Below are positions 12,830 through 25,300 of a stretch of DNA of 64,000 nt, in pieces. Both the position numbers and the translations under genes were made by a program. The notes under the pieces are model-generated. The model had not been told where the DNA came from. It did no database searches and saw nothing but the letters and a program-made list of their open reading frames with translations. The stretch is from Elysia chlorotica (Eukaryota; Mollusca; Gastropoda; Plakobranchidae), in NCBI GenBank assembly GCA_003991915.1, contig RQTK01000700.1:62001-126000 (forward strand), given 5' to 3'. How positions within the stretch are numbered: the first letter of the stretch is position 1; each line of letters opens with the position of its first letter.

Positions 12830-13285
12830 ATGTTTATTTCTGCATATATACTTATTTGCATTATCTAAACCAGCAGTAAAGTCATTTTATGACGTAAAAA
12901 ATTCTTTGAAGTGTCGCTTGTAAAGGAAAACACTGAAGCAAACAATAGTACAAATATTTTATTTTCAATTCTATGCTGTCTTTCGTTTGGAGTACAAAGT
13001 TACAGCATACAACTATATAAGTCTGGCTGTTGACTGCACAATTACGATAATTGGTATCACAGTATGTAAATAAAATCGTTAGAGATTGTGTTGTTAAAAC
13101 AGTAAATAAAGTTCTTCAAGTTTTAATAACTTTTAACCTAATATAACCGTTTACCTTTTAACTATATCAAAATGTCAGAATGAAGGTAGCTTAATTATTT
13201 CCTCTTTCAAGGAAATTTTATTTCATTAAGTCAAATCCAAGGAAGTAAAATATGAAAAAATAAAAGGAAATGAACTTTTGAAATC
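12830..13285. other. Intergenic gap between convergent genes
   Basis: This is AT-rich sequence between the 3' ends of the plus-strand M12B gene and the minus-strand METTL17 gene. AATAAA motifs occur on both strands (for example near 13074 and 13106). I see no coding exon or recognisable repeat. Confidence 0.6.
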
Positions 13286-13291
13286 TTTATT
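13286..13291 (-). terminator. Candidate poly(A) signal for METTL17
   Basis: TTTATT on the plus strand (AATAAA on the minus strand) lies 66 bases beyond the METTL17 stop codon, a plausible distance for a short 3' UTR. Confidence 0.5.
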
Positions 13292-13356
13292 TTCTTGTTC
13301 TACACAAAAGACTATTGGTAAGTGATAGGCTAAGCTTTACCCATGCTTGTATCTCT

Positions 13357-16300
13357 TTATACATTTCTGCCTTTTTGGCCGTCCTCATTGTCACCAGAGA
13401 CTGATCCATCATCAGGTTGTTTGTACTGATCACCTAAACTGTCAGATTCTTGCGGAGAATGAGAGATCTCCTGGCTTTCGATTGGATCTCGAGACAAACT
13501 CACAGGCAGAAAGTCCCCTTGGTCAACATGTCTAGCACAGCTGTACAGATGTCTACAATGAGAAACACAAAATAAAATGTACGAATGTTAGAAAGAAATG
13601 AAAATTCCCCACTAATACAATATCCAATTAGACTCCACTCGGATGACAAACTGACTAAATTCATGGGCCAAACAGAAATGGAAAAACCTCACGTTAACGC
13701 TCATGAAAGCTGCTGTGTAACACTCAAAGAAATGGGACGCCCAACAGCCAAAAGTCAAAAAGTCAAAAGAACTAAATAGCAGTGTCAGGTAGACCATAAC
13801 AAATATATTAAAAAAAAACAAATCTGTCAAGAATTTTTGTGTGTATGTGTCTGTATGTGTTGTTTTTGTTTAACCTTCACTGCCACTCGTGGGTGAAAAA
13901 CACAGCACTGAAAAATCTGTAATTCTTTTTAATGGTGATAATTTGAAGACAAAAACCAATATGTATTCCTCAATATGTGCTTGGTGTATGGTTAAAAAAC
14001 TCCTGTATACTAGTAAATATCCTGTGGCCATGATACTCTCTATCTCTCTCCGTTTCTCGCTCTCTCTCTCTCTTTCTTTCTCTCTATCTCTCTCCCCCTT
14101 TCCCTCAAAAGATACAGGCGTTTAGCTATTTATGTTCCTGCTCCTACTCCTCCTCTTGTTCCTTTGCCTGACCCTCCTTCTGCTCCTATTCCTTCTACTC
14201 CTGTTTCTCCGCCTCTCTGGCTCTTCCCACCTCCTCCTGATATTCGTCCTCCTTTTGTTCTCCGCTGCAGCTACCCCTCATCCTATTTCTCCGCCTACAT
14301 CACCACATCCTATTCCTCCGCCTACACCTCCTCATCCTGTTCCTCCGCCTACACCTCCTCATCCTGTTCCACCGCCTACACCTCCTCATCCTGTTCCTCC
14401 GCCTACACCACCTCATCCTGTTCCTCCGCCTACACCACCTCATCCTGTTCCTCAACCTACACCTCCTCATCCTGTTCCACTGCCTACACCTCCTCATCCT
14501 GTTCCACCGCCTACACCTCCTTTCCTGTTCCTCCGCCTACACATCCTCATCTTGTTCCACCGCCTACACCACCTCCTTATCCTGTTCCACCACCTACACC
14601 ACCTTCTCTTCTGTTCCTCCGCCTACACCACCTTATCCTGTTCCACCGCCTACACCTCCTCTCCTGTTCCTCCGCCTACACCACCTTCTCTTCTGTTCCT
14701 CCGCCTACACCACCTTCTCTTCTGTTCCTCCGCCTACACCACCTCCTCATTCTGTTCCTCCGCCTACACCACCTCCTCATCCTGTTCTACCGCCTACACC
14801 ACCTCATCCTGTCTTCCGCCTTCACCTAGGTTTTGTCTGTCATACAGCTTTTATAAAGGAATCACATCTATTTCAAGATATGGTTAAAAATAATGTATAA
14901 AAAGCAAACAGTTGCTGAGTGTAGAGAAGGTTCCGCTCCTGTGGTTGTGAAATTGTTTCAAATATTTTGCAAGCTGCCAAAGAGAGGCATATTTTTACTA
15001 GGTAGATTTGTATTTCTGATTATAAAAATCCTTTCAGAAAACACAGAAGAAAAGGGATTTGTGATATATTCTACAAAATATCAAAATTTAGTGACAATTT
15101 TTATGACATATTCACTAAGTGAGAAGAAGGAGAAGAAAAGACATTAAGGACAAACCTCTCATATTTTGCTTTAGAGATTATGACATGCTGCAGTTCTCCA
15201 CATGGAAGACAAAGGTGACAATGTGTGTGTCTCTGGGCTTTAATCTGATGTAAAACTCTTGGCCAGGCCTTATCTGAGGGCAATATAAATCATATTGACT
15301 ATAAAACATGAAGACACATTGTGGATAAAATATTACTTGCAAATGTAACTTAAAATTGCTTGGTTGTTTTATCTGATCTGACATTACCTGAACAAGATTC
15401 ACAACTCTGTATGCGTTTTAATCTTTGAAGGCTTTTTTAACAGAAAGAAAGTTTTCTAATGTAACCTGATATTACGTGAATATCAAGGGTTCAAAGGATT
15501 TAAAGGAAACCCTCTCATCAATTCAATCAAAAAATGCATTCCCAGTGCTTCACTTTCTCCTTTTTCTAGCAAAAGGATTACATTTTCTTTTTTTTGCAAA
15601 GGAATGATGATTCGTTTATCAGATTAAATTTCTTTTTTATCTTTTCAATCTATTTTTCTTTGTGTTAATAAAATTGGTCTAAGACTTTTCATCTATGCAT
15701 AACAGTCAAAACTTTATCTCTTTTAAAGTGAAATAAGTTAATTTTTAGATTAAGTATCAAGAAGGGAAAAATGGCTTTTTGAAATTGCTTTCAAAGAGTT
15801 TTCAACCATTTTTTTGTTTATCAACTAATAATTTTTATTGAATACTAAAAAGCTGCTAGCAACAAACTCTATTTACATCTACTATGCTCTCTGTTTGTTA
15901 TTGCACAGAACATTTATTGCCTCCGTTGCTGCTATAATTTGTAACAAGTCATCAATAGTCACGAGACTCACCATTTTGCCTTGGTCTTTTTTTCATTATA
16001 AGATATGAGTACCTGATATTCGTCTTTGGCTTCTCAGGCTGTAAAAGACACAAAGGAAGATATTGAGATTGCATGGAGGCGATAAATTACATTGACATTT
16101 TAGATTTTAACAAATTTGTATTTATATTTTAAGAAAAGAACGACACTAGGGACCATATCTGATAGTTTATTCAATTTTCAACACAAAAATCATAGGTTTT
16201 ATGCTCTTATCTTCAGCAGCTATTATTTCAAAAATGTCTCCTCAGATCCTATCCAGCATGTATTGTTATGAATCACAGCAGCCATATAGCCACTTGGGGC

Positions 16301-19300
16301 AGGAAAACTGCATTTTTTAAAGCTGCTTGAGTTAAAGTTTAAAAATAACACACTATCGTTTTATAAAGGACAAAATTGCAATAACATTTTAAATAACAGC
16401 TAGACCTTTCATGTATTGTTCGTAAATGAAGTATTCAAGACTTTAAAACATGCATTACTATTTACATTAAACAATATTTTTGTTTTTCTTAAAAAAAATA
16501 TGGCTAATATTTCTTGTCTAAGTGTGCCACCAAGGCATCATACATTGGATCAATTTATTGCCTTAACCAGCAGTCAGTATATTGCTGAGTTTCAAAAGTC
16601 TTGGAGACAAAACAAAAAATCATATTTCCTAAACATTATTCTAAAATTTCTTGAATTTGTTTTCAGTTCAGTATAAAATCGGGTTGAAGAAACTGCCTTG
16701 CTACATCTTTTCTTTTGCTTTCATCATAATCACCTTTTTAATCCATTTCAGCCTACCATAAACCACAAACTACAGGTCTCTATAGCTCTCTGAAGTAAGT
16801 TTTTTGTGCAATTTGACATACAATGTACATACCATGTTTTTCTTTGAGAAGTCTAAATTTTTCATTGCACACTCAGTAAGGCAAGGTTGGTTCTTCATTC
16901 TTGTCTTTGGACACGCTTTGTCATGAGGACACTAGAAAAATATAAAAAAAGATATTATTCTATAAACAATCTTTGCACTGTAGCAGGTAATGCTCTCTTT
17001 TTGTCTTTTCATTGTCACATATTTAAACCACTAATATACCATAGATAAAAATGTTCATTTGCAAGTGAAAGACGGCGTTCATTTGGGGAAATCCAGATAA
17101 AAATACTCATATATGCTTCTGATTCAGTTTGGATATAATTGTTTTAGTTTAGTTTACTTTAGGCCTCTAGATTCCCTGTGGAACATAGGGCAGTAGGAAA
17201 TGCCCTCCACCGAACTCGGTTCTAGCTAGTCGTCTTCAGCTCAGACCACATACTACCAGCGGCGTTTATCCCGGCATCGGTGCTTTGCCACAAAGTATGC
17301 TTCAGGTGCTTGACCTTGCCTTTACCTTGGGAGTTTAACTTCAGGGCTTGCCTTGTGATGTTGGATACAGGCTTTCGAAACGTGTAGCCTATCGAACACC
17401 ATTTGCGATCTCTGATCTCCGTCTCGATGGGGGTTTGCTTCGTTTTGTTCCACAGTTCTTAGTTTGGGATAACTTCAGGCCACCTAACGTTGAGGATGTT
17501 GTTGAGGTATCTGTTGGTGACCATGCCATATTTCTGAGTTACCTTAAATAGAAGCTCTTACTTACTGGTGCAAAGACATGTCCAGACTCTGTGTTTTCAT
17601 CACCACCTTCTTCAGAAAGCTGGTATTAATAGAAAAACAAAACAGCATTCACTTCATTTACTGACATTAATTACTACCACGCTTCTAAATCCATATTGAG
17701 TTTAGCACCTGTTTAGAGAATCGTTAAACTTCATGGCAATCAATACAAATGAAAAAAAAATATTTAAATCAACATGTTCCATTCGTAAAAATGTTAAAAA
17801 TTGAAAACGGATTCTGACCACTCCCACCAGGAGAGCCACATCTGGGATTAAGAAGACTCTTCAAAATTAATTGTCTTAGTCACTCCTAGTCAAACTGGTC
17901 AAGTAAAAAATAAGATTTCCCTTCCAGTCCAATTCAAGAAGTAAAATAAGATATAATAAAAGATAAGGGATTTTTTTTTCATGAAATACTAACTATTTAA
18001 GCCCCTTTATAGTATGAAAGTGTATACTCTGGAATGAAATAAAATAAGGAAAGTGTTGAACCAACCTGCAACAAAATCTCTCTAGCTTCATGCACCAATT
18101 TGAATCCAGCCCCTGTCCCGATTTCAATCAGCACCTGTCAAAATATGAATATAGATTTTCTTTTGTGAAAGATTTACAGTTAGATTTTATATGTACTTAT
18201 CTGACATATTATTGAATTATTTTTCTATCTCTACAACTTTCAGTCAAACTGTGTATACATGTGATAAAATGTATGTTAATTCAGTTTCATCAATGACAAT
18301 TGCAGTTTTATAAGGGACAATATATTTGTTTCAATTTCATTGCTCAAGTGAGACCTGCATAAGAGCCAAAAATAACACTTAATTATATTGCACTATTCAT
18401 TTTAACCAATTTCTGAAAAGTTAAACTCAAAGCATATTGTCCAACCAAAATGATCTATAAGAAGACTTTGTATGCTTCTATCTACACTTGTTTTTCAATT
18501 GTTACAAATGAAGCTGCAAGTAACCATTCATTAAATCACTCACAGGTGGAAAGCATGCAACAAGACCAAGCCTTCAAATCAAGATCAAGTTCAAATTATC
18601 TCTAGGCAAGTGGGCAAGATGTTAGCCAAAGCAACAAACAATCATTTCATAGACTACAGGGAATGCATGAATAGTTTTAAAAAAAAACAACGAAAGACTT
18701 AGTACATGTACTGACAATAGCAAAGGTTTACTTTTTGATATATATCAGATTTACCTTCATTCATTCAGGTGTTGGCTACACACACGCATGCGCACATACA
18801 CACACACAAGCAACAACAGCTGAGTCCTTTTAATCAGCCATATTGCTATAAAAATAGCAATGGCTTTTTGGCATTTATCTTGTCCTCACCAGGTATGAAT
18901 CTGTCATCTTCCACAGGTCTTGAACAATCTGGCTTCGGTCTTCAGGAGATGACTGTTCCATCAGATTATAGGCACTCACCACCATTGAAAATTTGTTCTG
19001 AGAGGATTATATGTAATAAAAAAAAAACAACAACAAAAAACATAAACAAAGAGGAACCCCAACATCAAGTAAATTCTGATTTTAGAAGATGTCAAGTGAT
19101 TTCATTTAAACGATAAATCTCTTTTCTTGGCTATGGTAGATTTTTGCATGCAAAAATTATTAACACAATTTTATGTATGCTTTTCCATGATTATTATTTT
19201 TCATTTAAATTTCCGCATGTTTTCTTAAAGACAGTCCAATCCGTGCATGCAAAACACCACCGTAGCTCCTCGATGTTGTCATCTGTCCTTGTTGTAATAG

Positions 19301-22300
19301 TTCTCTTGACCAGTTTGTTTGTCTTCAGGACCGTTCTGTAACTTGGTAAAAGATGAACCATTGAGTGGTCCGAGTCACTTAATGGAGGCAAGTCTGTTCT
19401 TTTATAGCTTTCTGCTACGTTGCAATAACACAAATCTAAATGCTTCTTGTTTCTTGTAGGGCATATAATATATCGGTAATGTGTTGGCAAAGATGAGTCT
19501 AAGGTTGAGTTTCAAATCCTGTTTTTCAAAGTTTATGGATGCTCTCATCACACCTCACACATATCGTGCACATTGCTATGCTCTTGTGCTAGCACATCTT
19601 TGTATTGATCTGCACACCTTCCATTTCAAAATAATAAAAATCAAAAGCTTTAACCTTTTATAATTTTTGAAATTTCCCCAAAATAGTGCTCACACGACAA
19701 ATAGGTTAAGGAAACTGTGATACCTGCATGGGACTGGGACCAAAGTTTCTGAAATGAACTCCACTTATTGACATCACTTTTTCCTGTTCATTACCATCTG
19801 AAAGAGCAACAATTAACATAATCTTATTTTACTATTTAGCTTCTTAGAACAAAACTCTTAGGGTGCAAGGCAGAGACACACAGACAAACAGGGACAAAGA
19901 GAGAAAGATAGAAAGAGGAAGAATGATGGTTGAGGCAATTAGAGAAACAAAGGCTTGCAGAAAGAGAGTCCAGTGGAAAATAAAATACATGTATCGGAAA
20001 TGAACGAGAAGTACCTACGAAAAAGGTTAAATTGTTTTCTTTACTGTTTTCTCTAAAAAATTCATTTTAAACCATAAGATGATGCTTTCAGTCAAGCCTT
20101 CTTAGAAATGGGGATCTACAAATCATCTGTTATTTTTATTATTAAATTCTAATAATCAGAAGTTAAGACAACGATGTACCTACATACATATTTCAAATGA
20201 CATGAAATCTACAAAATATTTGACTTAGCATTATTATAGAGAAATGGCTGTGGTCAAATAATCTAAATTTACTTTGGTTTTTATTAAGATTAGATTAAGA
20301 CTCACTCTGTAATAAAAGACGGGCAATAGTATTCATATGTAAATTTTCATCCACACAATAGTGTTCCCCAATATTCGGCCAGATTTCATTTGATGCCCTG
20401 GGATAAAATATAACACAATAAGTCAGTTAAAAACATAAAGAACTTGCATTACATTATATTTCATCTTAGAAAACTGTTTTTTTTCTGAATCACAAAGAGA
20501 GTGGCAGAATTAGCTTTTTCACAAATGTTATTTTACTGTTCTTCTAAGCCTATGCAGCTGCCTGCTACTGCAAGCTTGAAATTAAATATATAATTTTCCT
20601 TTCGAAAGATTATTAATGGAAACTAAGACATGTAGATTAAACAAACTGTAATGGTAGTTCAGAAAAAAATTAAAACCTTCCAGAAAATGTGTAAAGCAAA
20701 TGGTGATTCTAATTTGAGGGGGGTGGGAGGGTTAACAAAATACCTTTTTATTTTTATTATGTGATTTTCAAAACGACTTCTCAAAAGTAAAAACATTCGG
20801 TGGAAGTGTAAAATTAGTTCTGAAAGAAACAAATTATGAGAGGATCTAGAGAAAATGTTGACACTGAAAGAATATAAAAAATGCTGGGAGTGCACTTGCG
20901 ATTTTAAAGAGTTAACATCCATCATCACCATCTAGGCTATATAAGGGAATGGGTTCCAAGACTTATCACCTAATTTTATGTGCTGCCACACATAGACAGG
21001 ACTTCTGTCTCAGCCAATTGCATTTTACTGACACCAACCCAGCAGAAGACAATGTGGGGGCAGTAATTTCTACTCTAATGATCTTGGTATTTTGTAAGCA
21101 AAGGGCGCTCCTCCATTAAAAGTAGAATAGTTTTGCATAATATCATGTTAAACTAATTTTTTTTTTTTTTTTTTGGGGGGGAGTGTAATCTTTGAGACAC
21201 CAGGTAGTGTTTTATTTTCAATTACAGTGCAAGCTGCCTCCAAGTTACACATGTTTATAAGTAGTTTACTCTAGCCTGTTTCTTTTCTTTCAAGCTGCAT
21301 TATGTATTTGAGGTTCACAATTAAAACTATTGAAAAGCTATATAGAGTGTAGATCTGGCATAAACGTCCTTATCTTAGGTAATTTTTTGTCATTCCTCAG
21401 TGTGTGCCTGAAAGAGCCGGTTCAATTTTTGCATGGCTCCCACTTCCCTGTGTGACTTCCTGACTTCTTGTATCTAGACTTCTGGTACCCTTGCCAGGAA
21501 CTGTAAAGCTAGTCAGAAGACTGTGTGAGGTTCCTGTCTGATGCAGTCTACAGTGCTTGGCTCTGACATCTTAGCACATCATCCAATGGTGCCATATTAT
21601 TAGTTATAATCAGATCAGTCATTTTTTTCATCCGCACTAAGGTTGCTGAAAAGGCCTTGATAATTGAAGAACTTGTTTCATGCGCACCCTTGATAGGGAT
21701 CAGGTTTATACATAAGTTGATGTAGGACTCTACAAGCTAGATAAAGGGAGTAAAATGAAACCTAGGAGTTTCTGCTGTAGTGTCTACGCAATTTTTCATA
21801 CAATCTTATAGAATAGAAAACGAACGTTATTCTTTACCATGGTATTACCAGAGACGATCTATGGAGAGACGCTGCACGCAGGCGAATTTGCGCGTGTGGG
21901 TCGACCAGCTGTCTGCACAGCTAAGGCCGTGGAATTCCGCACGACCTTGTCGCCTCAGCATCTTTTTGTTTGTGACACCGTAAAAATCACATCAGAGAAA
22001 TCTGCAAACAAACAACATCAGAGAAATCTGCAAACAAACAACATCAGAGAAATTTGCAAACAAACAACACCAGAAACACTGCTCACGCAGCCTCCTCCTT
22101 TCTTTAGCACTGTGACATCACTTCGTGCACCGTCTCGCTAATATCTAGAGTCTCTGGTATTACTGTTAAGCCAGCGTAAAATAATGATTTTTGGAATTTC
22201 GAAAACAGCAGACTTGGTCCAAAATACCTGATAGGTCACCCCCGCTAAAATATTACTAATTTTAATAGAGACTATGCGAGCTAAACGACAGTAACGGATG

Positions 22301-25300
22301 ACGCAATTATGTCACTTGGGTCCGATGTTTCCTGGTCAGCGATTGACTGCATTTGTCCAGGTGAGAGCTATGATTGGACACCGGTGTAGATGCCCTTACC
22401 TATCGCTTTCCATTCACAATGAGCCCCTTTATGGCAAAGCATCAAATATCGACGACGGTCAGACTAACGCTCGCCGCAGAGACTGTTTTTGTTTAAGCTT
22501 TATATAAACTAAATTCGGAAAAAATATGTTACTCCTTTGCTAAAGAAATTGCATTGGCTTCCGTCCAAGCGAGAATAGACTACAAGATTGCAACTCTGTG
22601 CTACAAATGCATTTCTAATGAAGCCCCTGCTTATCTTTGCAATCTTGTCCATCAACACTTCCCAAGTCGCCCTCTCAGATCTGGTGACAAATCATTGTTA
22701 ACAGTGCCATCAAAAGCAAAGAAGAAGTGTTGTGAGGGTGCTTTTGTACATCATGCCCCTGTGATTTGGAATGCATTGCCACTGCCCCTGAGAAAAGCAT
22801 CTTCATTGCAGCAATTTAAGGCAGGGCTCAAGACCTATCTTTTTGATTTTTACGTTAATGAGAGCCCTTCTTTTTGAATGTGATTATTCATTATTGCTTA
22901 TATGTCAAACGTTGAATATGAAGCAACTGTGCGAGCGAGTTGTGAATGATTAGATGTTTTCTGATGTGTTGCATGTTTGCTTCTTTGTTATGCATTGTAA
23001 AGCGCTTCGAGCCATGTTCTTGGAAGAAGCGCTATATAAATGATCTTCATTATTGTTATCATTATTATTATTATATAATCTTATATTAAAATAAATGAAT
23101 TTCATGTCGTTTTTGTTTTTGTTTTTTTACTTTCTAAAATCCTTGTACTAGAAATTTCATCAAAATAACTCGAAATTTTCATATTCAGAATTGCAAAATA
23201 CTACATTGTACTTTGTGCCTATTCTCAGTTTGGTTTAACTTAATACCGCACCTTTTGTTTAATTCTTTTGCAATTCAAACCCAGCTTCTCACTATCGACA
23301 ACAAATAAGAGACAGGTTAGAATAAAGTTGGGATTCCATTCCATTCAATGAAGCAATTATTCAAAATTGCAAATACCGACAGAAATAAAAAATTTAATCA
23401 AACTGGCCAGGCTTACCAAATTCCTGCACCCACTTTAGAGCCATGATAGAAAATGGATGTTGGTCGAAAATCTGGATCTCTTTTGGAAATCTGTTTAGTT
23501 AAAAAAAAAGGCATTAAAAATACTAGTAGTATTTAAATAAAAAATTGTGTGTGTGTCTGTATGTAAGTCATACAAATTGGGAAGAATTTAAGAGAGAGAA
23601 GATAAAACATTTGTTTTGATCTCTTAAATGTTGAAGCACAATTATCTTAATCACAACTTGTCTGAAACTTTACAACTTAGAAGAATGAGTTTCTCATATT
23701 GTTTCCCTGTGTGTTAAGCTTCAAGTTGAACAGAGAAGGCTTTAAAAGTGGTTCTGATTGACAAATAAGGGTACGGTTTATTGCAAACTGTAAATTACAA
23801 TATTCTATGAGCCTGCTTAATATTGAGATAGAATGTTGTAATCCTGAGTTTGTGATATGAACACATATCATTCTCAAAACTGAGGTATGTAATATCTTTA
23901 TGGCTACTTCTTACCTTTTTGTCAGAATATTTTGCATTTCAACACTGATTACAGCAAGTGCATCACGTACCTCTGTAAAACATTGCATTTGTACGGCAAA
24001 GTCAGAAGCTATTCTCCCCAAAAGATAAATGTATGATGTGTAGGCATCATATCTGAAAAAGGAAAATGCTGGTTAGAATCATAATAATTAATAAAATAAA
24101 ATTACATTAAAAACTGCTTAATTCATATTTTATAATTTACATGAAAAACTGCTTAATTCATATTTCATTAGACTTGTATTGATAATTAAAAACAATTACA
24201 GTTTTATTTTTGTATGGTAAAATTGGTATCCTCAGTCCACAGTATACCTAATGTTTGATTTTAAGTGCTTATTGATTTATTGCCTACGGTTAGGGAAATC
24301 TGACTGTAGATATGCAAAAAGAAGTCAAGATAATTCCTTACTATTTGATTTAACATAATATGAAAGAGTAGAAATTAAAGTACAATTCAAGATACAGGAC
24401 TATGAAAGCTACGTTGAAAACAAATGTTTAATTCCTTTATTTAGAGGTTATGAGTTGTAAAAAATAAAAATGTGCTGCCTAATATCATTATTTAACCTTT
24501 ACTATGTAATTTCTTAAGCCATTGATTTCTTACTTAGAAAAAAGTGTGCATGTGTTGAACAGAAAATAGTTCATGGTAAAACTTTCAATAAATGACCTAC
24601 TGCATGGGTTTCCAGTGGTAAACGGTTTTGCGGAGTCTTGAAAGGACAATCTTTCTATGAGCTTCCAAAGCATCTTCAAGCTCTGAACCTTTTAGGTTGG
24701 CAAATTTTTTTCCCTCTAAAAAAAATTTTAAATATTTAAAAATTATGTAAATTGTTTCAATGTATGTTCTGACAAAGAGAGCAAAAACTAGATGCACAGA
24801 CAAAGAAGAGAGATATGGGGATGAGATGGATACTCATTGAGAAAAGCACAGCTAAGATAGAGACAGTGAACGGTAGAGAGATAGGGACGGAGAAGGTAGA
24901 GGGAATTAAGGAGCAAAAAAATGAATATACGAAATAAAAAGGAGGTGATGGATGTAGAAAAGGCAGGAGACGGGGGCCCTGAGGTGAGAGCATTGGTTTC
25001 CTATGCAGGAGGTCTGTGGTTAAAGTCGTGTTCGAGTCACCACATTTCCTTCTGTATTGGTTGGGTTGGGTCAGTATCAGTATAATGTGACCATCTAAGT
25101 CCCAGTTGCAATGCATGACTTTATAGAGACCTAGGATACAGCTTACTATGAGAGAGGTTTGTTTTTTTCCAAGCAAGGATTCCTAAAGACAGAAAAGGAT
25201 GGAACGACATGCTATTACTGGGACAATGCAGAGTAAATTCTCCAATATCCACACTAAACCTGAATTTGGAACTTCACGGCTATCAAACACACAAAAAATC

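Noticed and set aside
14132-14887. Long open frames rich in Pro, Thr and His repeats, as if a proline-rich protein
   Set aside because: They arise from a CCT-rich 27-bp minisatellite that is open in two frames at once, with no homologue or splice context.
21839-22141. GC-richer 100-codon frame with GGAATTCCGCACGAC-like sequence, considered as an exon or cloning adaptor
   Set aside because: It runs into a 26-bp tandem repeat, has no homologue, and the adaptor resemblance is only partial. It is left as intronic sequence.
7748-25150. Genuine tRNA genes at the box A/box B matches
   Set aside because: The heads are degenerate, lack a full cloverleaf and are joined to a repeated SINE core.
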